From Paenibacillus sp. JZ16 (lineage in GTDB: Bacteria > Bacillota > Bacilli > Paenibacillales > Paenibacillaceae), in contig NZ_CP017659.1 of the NCBI RefSeq assembly GCF_015326965.1, forward strand, positions 2,232,001-2,296,000: a stretch of 64,000 nucleotides of DNA, written 5' to 3'. Under the pieces are notes generated by a model, which made no database searches, was not told where the DNA came from, and worked only from the letters and a program-made list of their open reading frames with translations. The number at the start of each line of letters is the position of its first letter. Positions within the stretch are counted from its first letter, which is position 1. Below, piece by piece: positions 33,735-42,506 of the stretch. The position numbers were made by a program, and so were the translations under genes.

Positions 33735-33994
33735 TCACTCCGGCAGGTTGACCGTCGAGCTGCCGATTTCAAACGGTGACAAGACGCCTTCATACGCGAT
33801 GTGAGAACGATCGGCGTCGCTTTGACGAAAAAGGCCAGTCCACTTATTCCCGTCCAAATGAGCGACGACCGCATACGGGAATATAACTTGCCTTTTGTAG
33901 GTGCCCGATAGGCTCGGCTCGCATTCCAAGCGGCAATTCCGCCAAAAATGGGCAGCGAAACGGTCATCGCAAAATTGACCATCAACCACAGCAT
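33735..33994 (-). pseudogene. Small membrane protein heading the exporter operon, frameshifted
   Basis: ATG 33994 follows gaggagg by 9 nt. The open frame gives MLWLMVNFAMTVSLPIFGGI and a second helix near SLIWTGISGLAFFV, then drifts into a basic tail (RRSTCRSERI) that ends at 33725. The neighbouring frame continues with SDADRSHIAYEGVLSPFEIG then SSTVNLPE and stops at 33735, just before the MFS start, which looks like the natural end. A one-base change at the T5 run near 33830 would join them to about 86 residues. Family is unknown. Confidence 0.5.
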
Positions 33995-34060
33995 GAACGA
34001 TTTCCTCCTCGTAGATTGATCTATTCTGATTCGATTACGCAACCGATACTAAGCGCCCTG

Positions 34061-34078
34061 TATGAACGTAATATGAAC
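34061..34078. promoter_or_regulatory. Direct repeat, probable OmpR-type regulator site upstream of the exporter operon
   Basis: tatgaac occurs at 34061-34067 and 34072-34078 (tatgaac-N4-tatgaac), an 11-bp period that puts both half-sites on one face of the helix. It lies between the exporter operon (start 33994) and the terminator of the two-component system, so the adjacent regulator is the natural candidate to bind it. The -35 and -10 sequences are not clear, as is usual for activator-dependent promoters. Confidence 0.5.
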
Positions 34079-34094
34079 TAGATGGAAGAAAATG

Positions 34095-34124
34095 AAAAAA
34101 AGGTGAACGGATCGTTCACCTTTT
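34095..34124 (-). terminator. Terminator of the two-component system operon
   Basis: aaggtgaacg and cgttcacctt form a perfect stem with a 3-nt loop, followed on the minus strand by tttttt. It lies 33 bp after the kinase stop and also has T4 on the plus strand. Confidence 0.9.
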
Positions 34125-34156
34125 CGTTCGCTCGTATTTTCGATTGTGTGACGGAG

Positions 34157-35509
34157 TTACATGGCTGGCAGAAAGACGGTTATCGCCGTGCCTTTTCCTA
34201 CAGCGCTGTCGATTTCGATCGAGCCGCTGTGCAATTCGACAACGCGCTTGACGATCGCAAGACCAAGTCCGCTTCCCCCCGCTTCGCGGTTGTGCGACTT
34301 ATCGGCCATATAAAAGCGTTCGAAGACGCGTTTACGGTCTTCTTCGGTAATGCCGATTCCCGTATCGCGAATGACGACTCCGATTTTTTCATTTCCTGAC
34401 ACAAGCTCGATGGAGATGTCGCCGCCCTCGGGCGTAAATTTGATGCTGTTGCTGAAAATATTAAGCCAAACCTGGTTCAGCAGGTCTTCATCCGCATGAA
34501 TCGCCGTTTTTGGAAGCTTGAAGTGAATATTTAAGTGTTTGTCCGCCCATTGCGGTTCAGCCGCTATGACAATGCGACGCAGCTGCCTGTCAAGCCGAAA
34601 GAGCGTCGGATGGAAGGGATAATGGTTCGAATCGATCGTGGCCAATCGAAGCATGTTCTCGCTCAGTCGGGACAACCGCATGCTTTCCTCCCGGATAATG
34701 TTCAGACAGCGCAGCTGTTCGGCTTCATCAAGACCGTCTTTCTGCAGGATGGAAACAAAGCCTGAAATGGACGCCAGCGGGGTTTGAATCTCGTGGGATA
34801 CATTGGAAACGAACTCCTGCCGCATCCTTTCAACCTGACCGACCTCGTAGGCCATTTGCTGAAATTGCTTCGACAAGACGCCTAATTCATCCTTGCTCTT
34901 CGTCTGAAGAACGATATTATAGTCTCCCTTGGCCACTTTTTGGGTTGCGGCCGTCAAAGCCTTTAAGGGTTTCACCACTACTCTAGTAAAGAGTATGAAT
35001 TTGAAGCTGCCGATCGCGAGCGCAATCAGAATGAACGAACCTATAATGGTGAATAGGAGATACATGTTGGAGCTTTCCGGATGGATGACGAGCGCCAGCG
35101 GCTCATCAGCGGTTCGCAAAGGAAAACCCATTTGAAGGCTCGTCGGCAAGGGCAGGACGGACGTGCTCCTCATGATTTCGGCGCCGCCCTGGACGAGTCG
35201 TATTTCGTCATCGCTAAGGTTGGGTTTGCTTGTGTGGCCGTACGCGTAAAGCAATCCGTTCCGATCGTAGATCCATAGGGATACCTTCATTTCTTCGGAC
35301 AACTGATTCAGATAATGACCGCGTTCAGTTGGCGCCAATCGGGAATAAACATCCGCAATCAACCCGCTTCGCATCGCATATTCGTCCCGGATGGATTGCG
35401 TGACTTGGTTTTGAAACAAAGATACGGTGATCGGAATGGAGAGTCCGAAACCTACCACTAATGCAACAATAAAGATCAATAAAATTTTGAAGTTGATGCT
35501 CTTAATCAT
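34157..35509 (-). CDS. Sensor histidine kinase
   Basis: The product is 450 residues. Helices at about 8-32 and 150-170 enclose an outer sensor domain of roughly 117 residues. A HAMP linker (171-225) leads to the dimerisation domain with active His239 in NVSHEIQTPLASISG. The ATPase domain has NIFSNSIKFTPEG (N), RDTGIGI (G1) and GGSGLGLAIVKRVVELH. It overlaps the regulator stop by 8 bp. The large outer domain suggests direct sensing of an extracellular signal, unlike the kinase at 1858-2967. Confidence 0.93.
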   Translation of the reverse strand: MIKSINFKILLIFIVALVVGFGLSIPITVSLFQNQVTQSIRDEYAMRSGLIADVYSRLAPTERGHYLNQLSEEMKVSLWIYDRNGLLYAYGHTSKPNLSDDEIRLVQGGAEIMRSTSVLPLPTSLQMGFPLRTADEPLALVIHPESSNMYLLFTIIGSFILIALAIGSFKFILFTRVVVKPLKALTAATQKVAKGDYNIVLQTKSKDELGVLSKQFQQMAYEVGQVERMRQEFVSNVSHEIQTPLASISGFVSILQKDGLDEAEQLRCLNIIREESMRLSRLSENMLRLATIDSNHYPFHPTLFRLDRQLRRIVIAAEPQWADKHLNIHFKLPKTAIHADEDLLNQVWLNIFSNSIKFTPEGGDISIELVSGNEKIGVVIRDTGIGITEEDRKRVFERFYMADKSHNREAGGSGLGLAIVKRVVELHSGSIEIDSAVGKGTAITVFLPAM

Positions 35510-36185
35510 GGATTTCCGTCTCCAACCGATATCCGAGACCGCGAACCGTTACGATGCGAAAAAGATGGGGATAGGCGGCGAACCGCTCCCGCAGCCGCTT
35601 GATATGAACGTCGACCGTCCGCTCATCCCCGTCGTGGTCGAATCCCCATACCGATTCGATTAACTGCTCTCTCATAAAGATTTGGCCGGGATAGCTTGCA
35701 AGCTGATATAACAGTTCAAATTCCTTAGGCGGCAAATTCCAATTCACATTGCCGTCCGAAACGGTTCCCCGAAGCCGATCCAACTTGAAGCTGCCCAATA
35801 TAACTCTCTTATCGGCCGCAATACGGTACCGGCGCAGCACCGCTTTGATTCGGATCACCAGCTCCTGCGGATCGAAAGGCTTGACCAGGTAATCGTCGGC
35901 GCCCAGGCCGAATCCTTTCACCTTCTGACTCGTCTCGTGCTTGACCGTTATCATGATTATGGGTAGTTCGGGGTACAAAAGCCGCAGTTCGCTGCACAAA
36001 TCCCACCCGTCCATGACAGGCATCATGACATCAAGCACAACCATATCCGCAGGCGAGCTTTCCATTTCTGCAAGCGCCTCTTTGCCGTTAACCGCGCCCC
36101 GGACATGATAGCCTTCGCATCTTAAAACAAGTGATATCATTTCCAACATATGAGCATCATCTTCTACTATAAGAATACTTGTCAT
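35502..36185 (-). CDS. OmpR-family response regulator
   Basis: The product is 227 residues. Receiver: acidic residues at 8-10 (VEDD), phospho-acceptor Asp52 in VVLDVMMPVMDGWDL, and Lys in DDYLVKPFDPQELVIRI. The winged helix has DERTVDVHIKRLRERF and RGLGYRLE. RBS aaggggg precedes the ATG. It likely activates the exporter operon 2 kb downstream on the same strand through the direct repeat at 34061-34078; this is inferred from proximity. Confidence 0.93.
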   Translation of the reverse strand: MTSILIVEDDAHMLEMISLVLRCEGYHVRGAVNGKEALAEMESSPADMVVLDVMMPVMDGWDLCSELRLLYPELPIIMITVKHETSQKVKGFGLGADDYLVKPFDPQELVIRIKAVLRRYRIAADKRVILGSFKLDRLRGTVSDGNVNWNLPPKEFELLYQLASYPGQIFMREQLIESVWGFDHDGDERTVDVHIKRLRERFAAYPHLFRIVTVRGLGYRLETEIHD

Positions 36186-36384
36186 TCCTTATCCCCCTTA
36201 CTTCATTTTGCTGTTTGAACGCTCAAATGGGAACGATAAGTAACCAACCGATTCGTTTATTCCATTCCGATAGTTATTCTGAAAGGTTATCTTCTTGCCA
36301 TTATAATCGCTTTGTTAGATATTTTCATGGCAATGTAGTTCTCTCTCTTTCGTAATCTCATAATTGTTGAATACCAAAGATTGC

Positions 36385-36502
36385 TTGTCGTTAGGTACTA
36401 AACGACAAATAAGGGTAGGCAATGTTCATCATCGCCTACCCTATATTACATTTTATTTAGTTGATTCCATACTTTCCATTCCAACAAATGGTTGGAATGG
36501 AA
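36385..36502. repeat. Three consecutive hairpins between nrdJ and the response regulator gene
   Basis: This 389-bp gap (36186-36574) contains ttgtcgtt/aacgacaa (36385-36392, 36401-36408), agggtaggc/gcctaccct (36412-36420, 36434-36442) and a perfect 12-bp ttccattccaac/gttggaatggaa (36474-36485, 36491-36502). All lie downstream of nrdJ on the minus strand, with the 12-bp stem first. None has a strong T-run, so termination is possible but not classic. No ORF in the gap looks real. Confidence 0.55.
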
Positions 36503-36574
36503 CCGTCTAACGAATTATGAAACTGGAATTTCACTCACATGATATCTACGTCGATATCAGACAGAACAGCTTCC

Positions 36575-39229
36575 TCACGAACACTTACTATATCCGCAGT
36601 TCCCGCACGTCTTGCATCCCTCGATATTAATCAAGGATGCCCCGCCGCAGGATGGACACAGATCCAGCGACATGGTGCTACCGCCTGTGTGGGAGCCGTG
36701 TCCGCCATACCCCGCGGCTGCTGGCGCCACAGCTTCGCCTGCATCAACAGGCGCCATCGTGGCTGCGACCGGTGCCGGATCATGGTCATGATCCGCCCCA
36801 GCGTTGTTCGCCACGTGCGTCTCGAGCGCCTTCGCCACGGCGTCGGCGATGGATTCTACGCGGTTTGCGCCGAAGCCGATCGCGCCGGTGCCGCCGATGC
36901 CCTTGAGGTGCTTGATCAGCAGCTCCACCTTATTGCCGTGGTCCCCGTAACGCAGGAACAAGGAGCAGACGCGGCCCAAGGCTTCCGCCATTGCGAACAC
37001 ATCCGAACCGGCCTTGCCGACGTTCAGGAAGATTTCGCTTGGGATACCGTCCAGATCGTTGATGGTAATATACGCCATGCCGAACGGCGTGTTCATTTTA
37101 TAGGTTGCGCCGCGCAGCACTTGCGGACGCTTCTTGTATTGCTTATCCAACCCGCTCTTGCTCGGTGAGGCTGTCACGGCCACGCTTGCAGCCGCCGGCT
37201 CCACGTTCGTCGCATCCTCTGCGGCTTGGCCTGCCGCGCTTTGCTCAAGCGCTGTTTCCGCAGTAGAAGCCGTGGTTGCTTCGGCGGCCTTATCTTCTTT
37301 TTTCTCCGTCTGCAGCACCTGCACGTCGCGGCTGCCGTCGCGGTAGATCGTTACGCCTTTGCAGCCCAGATCGAATGCCAGCTCATATAGGCGCTTCGTA
37401 TCTTCAACCGTAAAGTCCGACGGACAGTTGGCCGTCTTCGAGATCGAGCTGTCCACCCAGCGCTGAATTGCCGCTTGTACCCGGATGTGATCCTCGGCGG
37501 AGAGACTCATCGCCGTGACGTAATAATCCGGAAGCTCTTCGCCCGGATGGCTGTCCAGCCAATCCTGAGCAATCGGCACGAACTGCTCGTCGAAGCCGAG
37601 TCGGCTCTGACGGAAGTATTTGAAGGCAAAGTACGGCTCGATGCCTGTCGACGTTCCGACCATCGTACCCGTGCTGCCCGTTGGCGCTTGGGTAATGACG
37701 GTGACGTTCCGTGCACCTTTTTCACGCACCGCTTCGGCAACTTCCGGATACACCTCGGCCATATTTTTCATGAAGCCGCTTTGCAGGTACAGCTCGGCGT
37801 CGAATGCCTGGAACGAACCCTTCTCTTCGGCAATATCGGCGGAAGCGAGATAAGCTTCGCGCGCGATGAAGCCATACAGCTTATCCAGGAACTCCAACGA
37901 TTCCGGGCTGCCGTAACGGATGTTCAGCTTGATCATCAGCTCCGCCAGACCCATCGTTCCGAGGCCCACGCGGCGCTCTTTTTTCTGGTTCAATTCGTTT
38001 TCTTCAAAATGGTACGGCGTCCGGTCAATGACATTATCCAGGAAACGCACGGAGTACCGTGTCGTTGTAGCCAGCTCATCCCAGGCAACGTCATGGTTCG
38101 CTTCATCATAGAACTTCGACAGATTCATCGCGGACAGGTTGCATACGCCCCAGCCCGGAAGTCCTTGCTCGCCGCAAGGGTTCGTACAAATAATCGGGTT
38201 GAAATACCAGCTGTTGGACATCTGGTTATAGTATTCCATGAATACGACGCCCGGTTCTGCGGATTTCCATGCGGATTCGATAATGGTGTGCCAGACCTCG
38301 CGTGCTTTTACTGTTTTATATGGAATGATACGGTGTCCGGCTTTCTTCCATTTATCCAGATCGCCGTCCCACAGCTCATCATAGTCAGGATCCGTAGTAT
38401 CCGGGAACACCAGCTCCCAGTCCAGATCTTCCTTCACGGCCTTCATGAAATCATTGCTGACGCATACCGACAGGTTCGCATTCGTAACTTGTCCCATCGT
38501 CTGCTTCACGGTAATGAAATCCTCCACGTCCGGGTGCCAATCATTAATCATCAGCATGAGCGCGCCCCGGCGGCTTCCGCCCTGCTCGATCAATCCCGTC
38601 GTATAACTGAACAATCCGCCCCACGATACCGCACCGCTGGAGGAGCCGTTCACGCCTCTTACGATCGCGCGCCGAGGACGCAGGGAAGACAAATTAATGC
38701 CGACTCCGCCGCCGCGCGCCATGATCTCGGTCATCTCGCTCAGAGTTTCCATGATGCCGCCCCGGCTGTCCTTCGGTGAAGGAATCACGTAGCAGTTGAA
38801 CAGCGTCAATTCATCGCTTGCACCAGCTCCAGCCGCAATCCGTCCGCCCGGCACCAGCTTCCAATCATCCAGAATCTCGCGGAACTTCCCGCGCCACTCT
38901 TCCTGCAGTTCAGGCGTTGCCTCAACCGATGACATGGCAGCCGCGAGTCGATCCCACATTTCTTCCGGCGTTTTCTCGATGGTTAACGTCAGCTTCTCCA
39001 CATCCGATTCCACAAGCTCGCCCTTCCGTGTCTTCACCGTGACCTTGCGGCCTTCGCGTTTCACGATTTCGCCAACTTCCTTGGTCGGAAATTTAGGATC
39101 ATCCTTCGTCAAAACGAGCACCACATCGCCTACCTTAGCGTTGTTGGAGTCCGCATCCTTCCAGGCATACCGGTCCAAAAAGATCTTCTCGCTTAAACCT
39201 TCCAGCCGCTGATTCTGCATCGTACTCAA
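36575..39229 (-). CDS. nrdJ: Vitamin B12-dependent ribonucleotide reductase (class II)
   Basis: TTG 39229 follows aggagg by 9 nt; ATG 39220 is the alternative. The roughly 884-residue protein reduces ribonucleotides to deoxyribonucleotides with adenosylcobalamin. It carries the barrel motifs LFNCYVIPSPKDSRGGIMET, ICTNPCGEQGLPGWGVCNLS (active Cys) and TQAPTGSTGTMVGTSTGIEP. A low-complexity Ala-rich linker joins a NrdJ-type C-terminal region ending SCGGASLINIEGCKTCGNCG, where the paired cysteines carry out re-reduction. Two NrdR boxes flank the -10 sequence, indicating NrdR repression at high dATP. Confidence 0.96.
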   Translation of the reverse strand: MSTMQNQRLEGLSEKIFLDRYAWKDADSNNAKVGDVVLVLTKDDPKFPTKEVGEIVKREGRKVTVKTRKGELVESDVEKLTLTIEKTPEEMWDRLAAAMSSVEATPELQEEWRGKFREILDDWKLVPGGRIAAGAGASDELTLFNCYVIPSPKDSRGGIMETLSEMTEIMARGGGVGINLSSLRPRRAIVRGVNGSSSGAVSWGGLFSYTTGLIEQGGSRRGALMLMINDWHPDVEDFITVKQTMGQVTNANLSVCVSNDFMKAVKEDLDWELVFPDTTDPDYDELWDGDLDKWKKAGHRIIPYKTVKAREVWHTIIESAWKSAEPGVVFMEYYNQMSNSWYFNPIICTNPCGEQGLPGWGVCNLSAMNLSKFYDEANHDVAWDELATTTRYSVRFLDNVIDRTPYHFEENELNQKKERRVGLGTMGLAELMIKLNIRYGSPESLEFLDKLYGFIAREAYLASADIAEEKGSFQAFDAELYLQSGFMKNMAEVYPEVAEAVREKGARNVTVITQAPTGSTGTMVGTSTGIEPYFAFKYFRQSRLGFDEQFVPIAQDWLDSHPGEELPDYYVTAMSLSAEDHIRVQAAIQRWVDSSISKTANCPSDFTVEDTKRLYELAFDLGCKGVTIYRDGSRDVQVLQTEKKEDKAAEATTASTAETALEQSAAGQAAEDATNVEPAAASVAVTASPSKSGLDKQYKKRPQVLRGATYKMNTPFGMAYITINDLDGIPSEIFLNVGKAGSDVFAMAEALGRVCSLFLRYGDHGNKVELLIKHLKGIGGTGAIGFGANRVESIADAVAKALETHVANNAGADHDHDPAPVAATMAPVDAGEAVAPAAAGYGGHGSHTGGSTMSLDLCPSCGGASLINIEGCKTCGNCGYSKCS

Positions 39230-39337
39230 GAGCAACTACCTCCTATATAAAATATAAAATTAAAAAGTTCCGCAGTTATGCGCTCACCAACAACATAACC
39301 TGTTATGTAGCCGGTCAAACATTCAAAACCACTATAT

Positions 39338-39386
39338 ACACCATATATAGTGCTACCAATTCATTATACTACACTATATATAGGTT
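39338..39386 (-). promoter_or_regulatory. Tandem NrdR boxes and -10 element of nrdJ
   Basis: acaccatatatagtgc (39338-39353) and acactatatataggtt (39371-39386) match the NrdR consensus ACACWATATATWGTGT with two or three mismatches. They start 33 bp apart, three helical turns, as required for NrdR tandem binding. A TATAAT (minus strand, 39363-39368) lies between them. This predicts repression by NrdR-dATP/ATP. Confidence 0.85.
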
Positions 39387-39640
39387 AACTATGCCGATAA
39401 TGTGAAAATTAAGCCAACAGATCCAAGCTCCCGCTCGCAAGCTTCCGCTTTCTTCCTCTCGCTCTCTTTTTCGGCCTTCCCTATGAAAAAAAGGATGAAA
39501 ATATCCAATTCCAGCAGCCGTGCGCCCTTTGGGTTATTCCACGCCTTCCGAATCCGTGCAAGGTTATGAAGACTTCTTTTTTCGTCCATACTACATATAC
39601 ACCGCTGGCCCGGAATCTTTCACAACAGGAGGAGATCGAC

Positions 39641-41398
39641 ATGAACCATCAGCCATCTGCCGACTCAGGCATGATTTTCGACGCGCGTCTTCCCGTTCCA
39701 TTGCAGATCGACCGTTCCTGGTTTGACGATCTCGCCGGTCGACTGGACAAGGGCGGACCTTGGGGTGACTATCGTCTGGCCCAGCTTGCCGTGGAGGGCG
39801 AGAAATCGCGTCTCGTTACAAGCTTTGAAGAATTGCAATGCCTCAAGCACCTAGGCGGCTTATCCCCGCTCCCCCATCAGACCGATACCGCCAGACGCGT
39901 ATTGTTCGAGATGTCGGGTCGAGCCATTCTCGCTGATGAAGTGGGGCTTGGTAAAACGATTGAAGCCGGCCTTATTTTAAAAGAATACATCGTGCGCGGC
40001 CTGGTATCCAAAGTGTTGATTCTCGTTCCCGCTTCCCTTGTGCTGCAATGGGTTCGCGAGCTGAACTCCAAGTTCGGCATTCCTGCGATTGCGCAGAAAA
40101 AAGCGTACTCCTGGGGCAATGATATCGTTGTCGCCTCCATGGACACGGCGAAGCGCGATCCGCATCAGGAGATTCTGCTGAACGAGGAGTACGACATGCT
40201 CATCATCGATGAGGCGCACAAGCTCAAGAACAAAAAAACCTCCAATTATCAATTCATTCAAAAGCTGCGCAAAAAATACTGCCTCTTGCTGACGGCCACG
40301 CCGGTGCAGAACGATCTCAGCGAGCTCTTCAATCTGATCACCCTGCTGAAGCCGGGCCAGCTTGGAGGCCAAGGGCAGTTTGCCGCTAATTTTGTTGTCG
40401 ATAAACGAAGACCCAAGAATCAGGAGCAGCTCAAGGATGAGCTGTCCAAGGTCATGATCCGTAACCGCCGCGGCGAAGGCGAAGTGAAATTCACCAAGCG
40501 ATCCGTCCGCAATGTAGGGCTTAGCCTCTCGCCCGAAGAACAGTCATTATACGACGGCGTCACGTCCTTCGTCAAAGATCAGTATCAGGCAGCAGGGGGA
40601 AATTTAAGCAGTATGCTGTCCCTTGTTACGCTCCAGCGTGAAGTGTGCAGCAGCCGCGATGCCGTTTTCGTGACTCTTGTTAATCTGTCCAAGAAGCTGC
40701 CCGAGGACTCTCCGCTGCGCGATAAAATCTGGGAGCTCGTCTATCTCATCAAGGCCATCAAAGCCAACACCAAGGCGGAAAAAACCATCGAGCTGATCCA
40801 GCAAATGAACGAGAAGGTCATCGTATTCACGGAATACCGCGCCACCCAGGAATACTTGCTCAATTATTTCCGCGATCACGGGCTCATCTCCGTACCGTAC
40901 CGAGGCGGAATGAACCGCGGCAAGAAGGACTGGATGATGGATCTGTTCCGCGGCAAGGCACAGGTCATGATCGCGACGGAAGCCGGGGGCGAAGGCATCA
41001 ATCTGCAATTCTGCCACCATATGATCAACTTTGATCTGCCCTGGAATCCCATGCGGGTCGAGCAGCGAATCGGACGCGTCCATCGTCTCGGCCAGACCAA
41101 TGACGTGAAGATTTACAACCTGTCCACTTCAGGAACCATTGAAGAGCACATTCTGAACCTGCTGCACGAGAAGATCAACATGTTTGAGATGGTCATCGGA
41201 GGTCTGGATGTCATTCTCGAACGGTTCGAGAAGAAGGAATCCATCGAGAAGAGCCTGTACAAAATCATGCTGGAGTCCGGCAACGATGATGAAATCCGGC
41301 AGCGCATCAGCACATTGGGCGACTCGATTCACCATATCAAGCAGGATATCGAGCAGGGAAGCACCGTCGAAGATAATCTAAGAGAGGAAGAAGCCTAA
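39641..41398 (+). CDS. SNF2-family DEAD/DEAH helicase (YqhH-like)
   Basis: ATG 39641 follows aggagga by 8 nt; upstream in-frame codons have no site. The 585-residue product has Walker A in ADEVGLGKTIEAGLILKEYI, DEAHKLKN, TATPVQNDLSELFNLI, and motif V/VI in GEGINLQFCHHMINFDLPWN and RIGRVHRLGQTND. SNF2 proteins of this compact type translocate on dsDNA or displace RNA polymerase-like complexes. The next gene starts 1 bp after its stop, as with yqhH-yqhG neighbours in Bacillus. Role is unknown. Confidence 0.88.
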   Translation: MNHQPSADSGMIFDARLPVPLQIDRSWFDDLAGRLDKGGPWGDYRLAQLAVEGEKSRLVTSFEELQCLKHLGGLSPLPHQTDTARRVLFEMSGRAILADEVGLGKTIEAGLILKEYIVRGLVSKVLILVPASLVLQWVRELNSKFGIPAIAQKKAYSWGNDIVVASMDTAKRDPHQEILLNEEYDMLIIDEAHKLKNKKTSNYQFIQKLRKKYCLLLTATPVQNDLSELFNLITLLKPGQLGGQGQFAANFVVDKRRPKNQEQLKDELSKVMIRNRRGEGEVKFTKRSVRNVGLSLSPEEQSLYDGVTSFVKDQYQAAGGNLSSMLSLVTLQREVCSSRDAVFVTLVNLSKKLPEDSPLRDKIWELVYLIKAIKANTKAEKTIELIQQMNEKVIVFTEYRATQEYLLNYFRDHGLISVPYRGGMNRGKKDWMMDLFRGKAQVMIATEAGGEGINLQFCHHMINFDLPWNPMRVEQRIGRVHRLGQTNDVKIYNLSTSGTIEEHILNLLHEKINMFEMVIGGLDVILERFEKKESIEKSLYKIMLESGNDDEIRQRISTLGDSIHHIKQDIEQGSTVEDNLREEEA

Positions 41399-41399
41399 T

Positions 41400-42362
41400 A
41401 TGACCATGACGCCGCAGGAGGTGCAGCAGCACTTCATGGCCTATTTGGAAGCCACCGAATGCACCGTCATTGAAAAGTCGCCTGAGCATGTCACCGTGAA
41501 ACTGTCGCCGCAAGCCGACAAAATGCTCACCAACCGCCCGTATTACTGGGGTTTCGTGGAGCGTACCGGCGCTCCCGCCGAAACGTTATCGTTCAATTTC
41601 GTGTTTGATCCGGAAAAATACGACGAACGGCTTGCAAAAACCAAGGAAACCGAAGCCAAAGCGCAGCTTGCCTCGCCTACGCAGGATCCGCTCCTGGCCC
41701 GCTTTTACGGGAATGCTCCGGTTCTGCCTATCCTTGGTCCCGGACGCATTCAGCGGGAGAACATTGGCTACGGCAGCAGCCGGCTGGCCCAAATCTGGAA
41801 TGCTTCCCGGGAGGAAGGCAAATGCGTCTATCTGTTCCAGCAGCGCGATACCGAGCCGCGTCCGACAGCCCGTTCCACGCCGTATGAGCAGTGGCTGGGC
41901 GTCTGCTTCAAGGTGGAGTTCAGCTGTGATCTGAAGCGGGAGGAATTGTTTTTTCTCGGAATCTCACTTTCTAGTCGTGCGATTGCCCAAGACTTCCCGG
42001 CGATCCTGAATGGACGCGAACTGACGCCCCGCTTGCCCGAGAGCGTTCACGTCCGACCGGCGGCTCTTACGCTCGAACAGGCCGTAGATGCGCTAGAAAA
42101 CCATCTTATCGACAAGATAAGCAAGCTGGACTACGACTGGGCCACCAAAGCAAGAGAACGTCTTGAAGAAGAACTGCTGGTGATCGACAGCTATTACGAG
42201 GACCTGCTCAAGGAGCAGGATGAAGAGAAAAAAGCGCTTATCGAGGAGCAATATAAGAACCGCCGGTCCGAAATGCAGTGGCAGTACGAGCCGAAAGTGA
42301 GCTTGTCCGTCATAACCTGCGGTCTATTTCATCTGTGTTCGCCTGTGGGTGCGTCATCATGA
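41400..42362 (+). CDS. YqhG-family protein
   Basis: The product is 320 residues, somewhat longer than the B. subtilis YqhG I remember (about 260). The segment TVKLSPQADKMLTNRPYYWG followed by FVERTGAPAETLSFNFVFD, and the coiled-coil C-terminal region (EDLLKEQDEEKKALIEEQYK) ending SEMQWQYEPKVSLSVITCGL, agree with the family. It immediately follows the SNF2 helicase, an association conserved in Bacillus, suggesting a helicase partner. Its function is uncharacterised. Confidence 0.8.
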   Translation: MTMTPQEVQQHFMAYLEATECTVIEKSPEHVTVKLSPQADKMLTNRPYYWGFVERTGAPAETLSFNFVFDPEKYDERLAKTKETEAKAQLASPTQDPLLARFYGNAPVLPILGPGRIQRENIGYGSSRLAQIWNASREEGKCVYLFQQRDTEPRPTARSTPYEQWLGVCFKVEFSCDLKREELFFLGISLSSRAIAQDFPAILNGRELTPRLPESVHVRPAALTLEQAVDALENHLIDKISKLDYDWATKARERLEEELLVIDSYYEDLLKEQDEEKKALIEEQYKNRRSEMQWQYEPKVSLSVITCGLFHLCSPVGASS

Positions 42363-42506
42363 CGCTCCTCTACAAAAGCAGGCAAAAAAAGAACCATTCT
42401 CCCTTCTCCTACCGCGACAGCTTGCAACAGCCTTTGCAAAGCTTGTCCGATATGATGATTCCAACACATCCACGGCGCGTAGGGCCAAGGAAAGGCGGTT
42501 AATGAT

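Noticed and set aside
37475..38779. A 434-codon open frame on the plus strand
   Set aside because: It lies wholly antisense to the nrdJ coding sequence, and its composition (many His, Arg, Gln) is that of an antisense shadow in GC-rich coding DNA.
39389..39589. 66-codon minus-strand ORF between nrdJ promoter and the SNF2 gene
   Set aside because: It has no RBS, overlaps the 5' region of the SNF2 gene and ends inside the promoter-proximal region of nrdJ.
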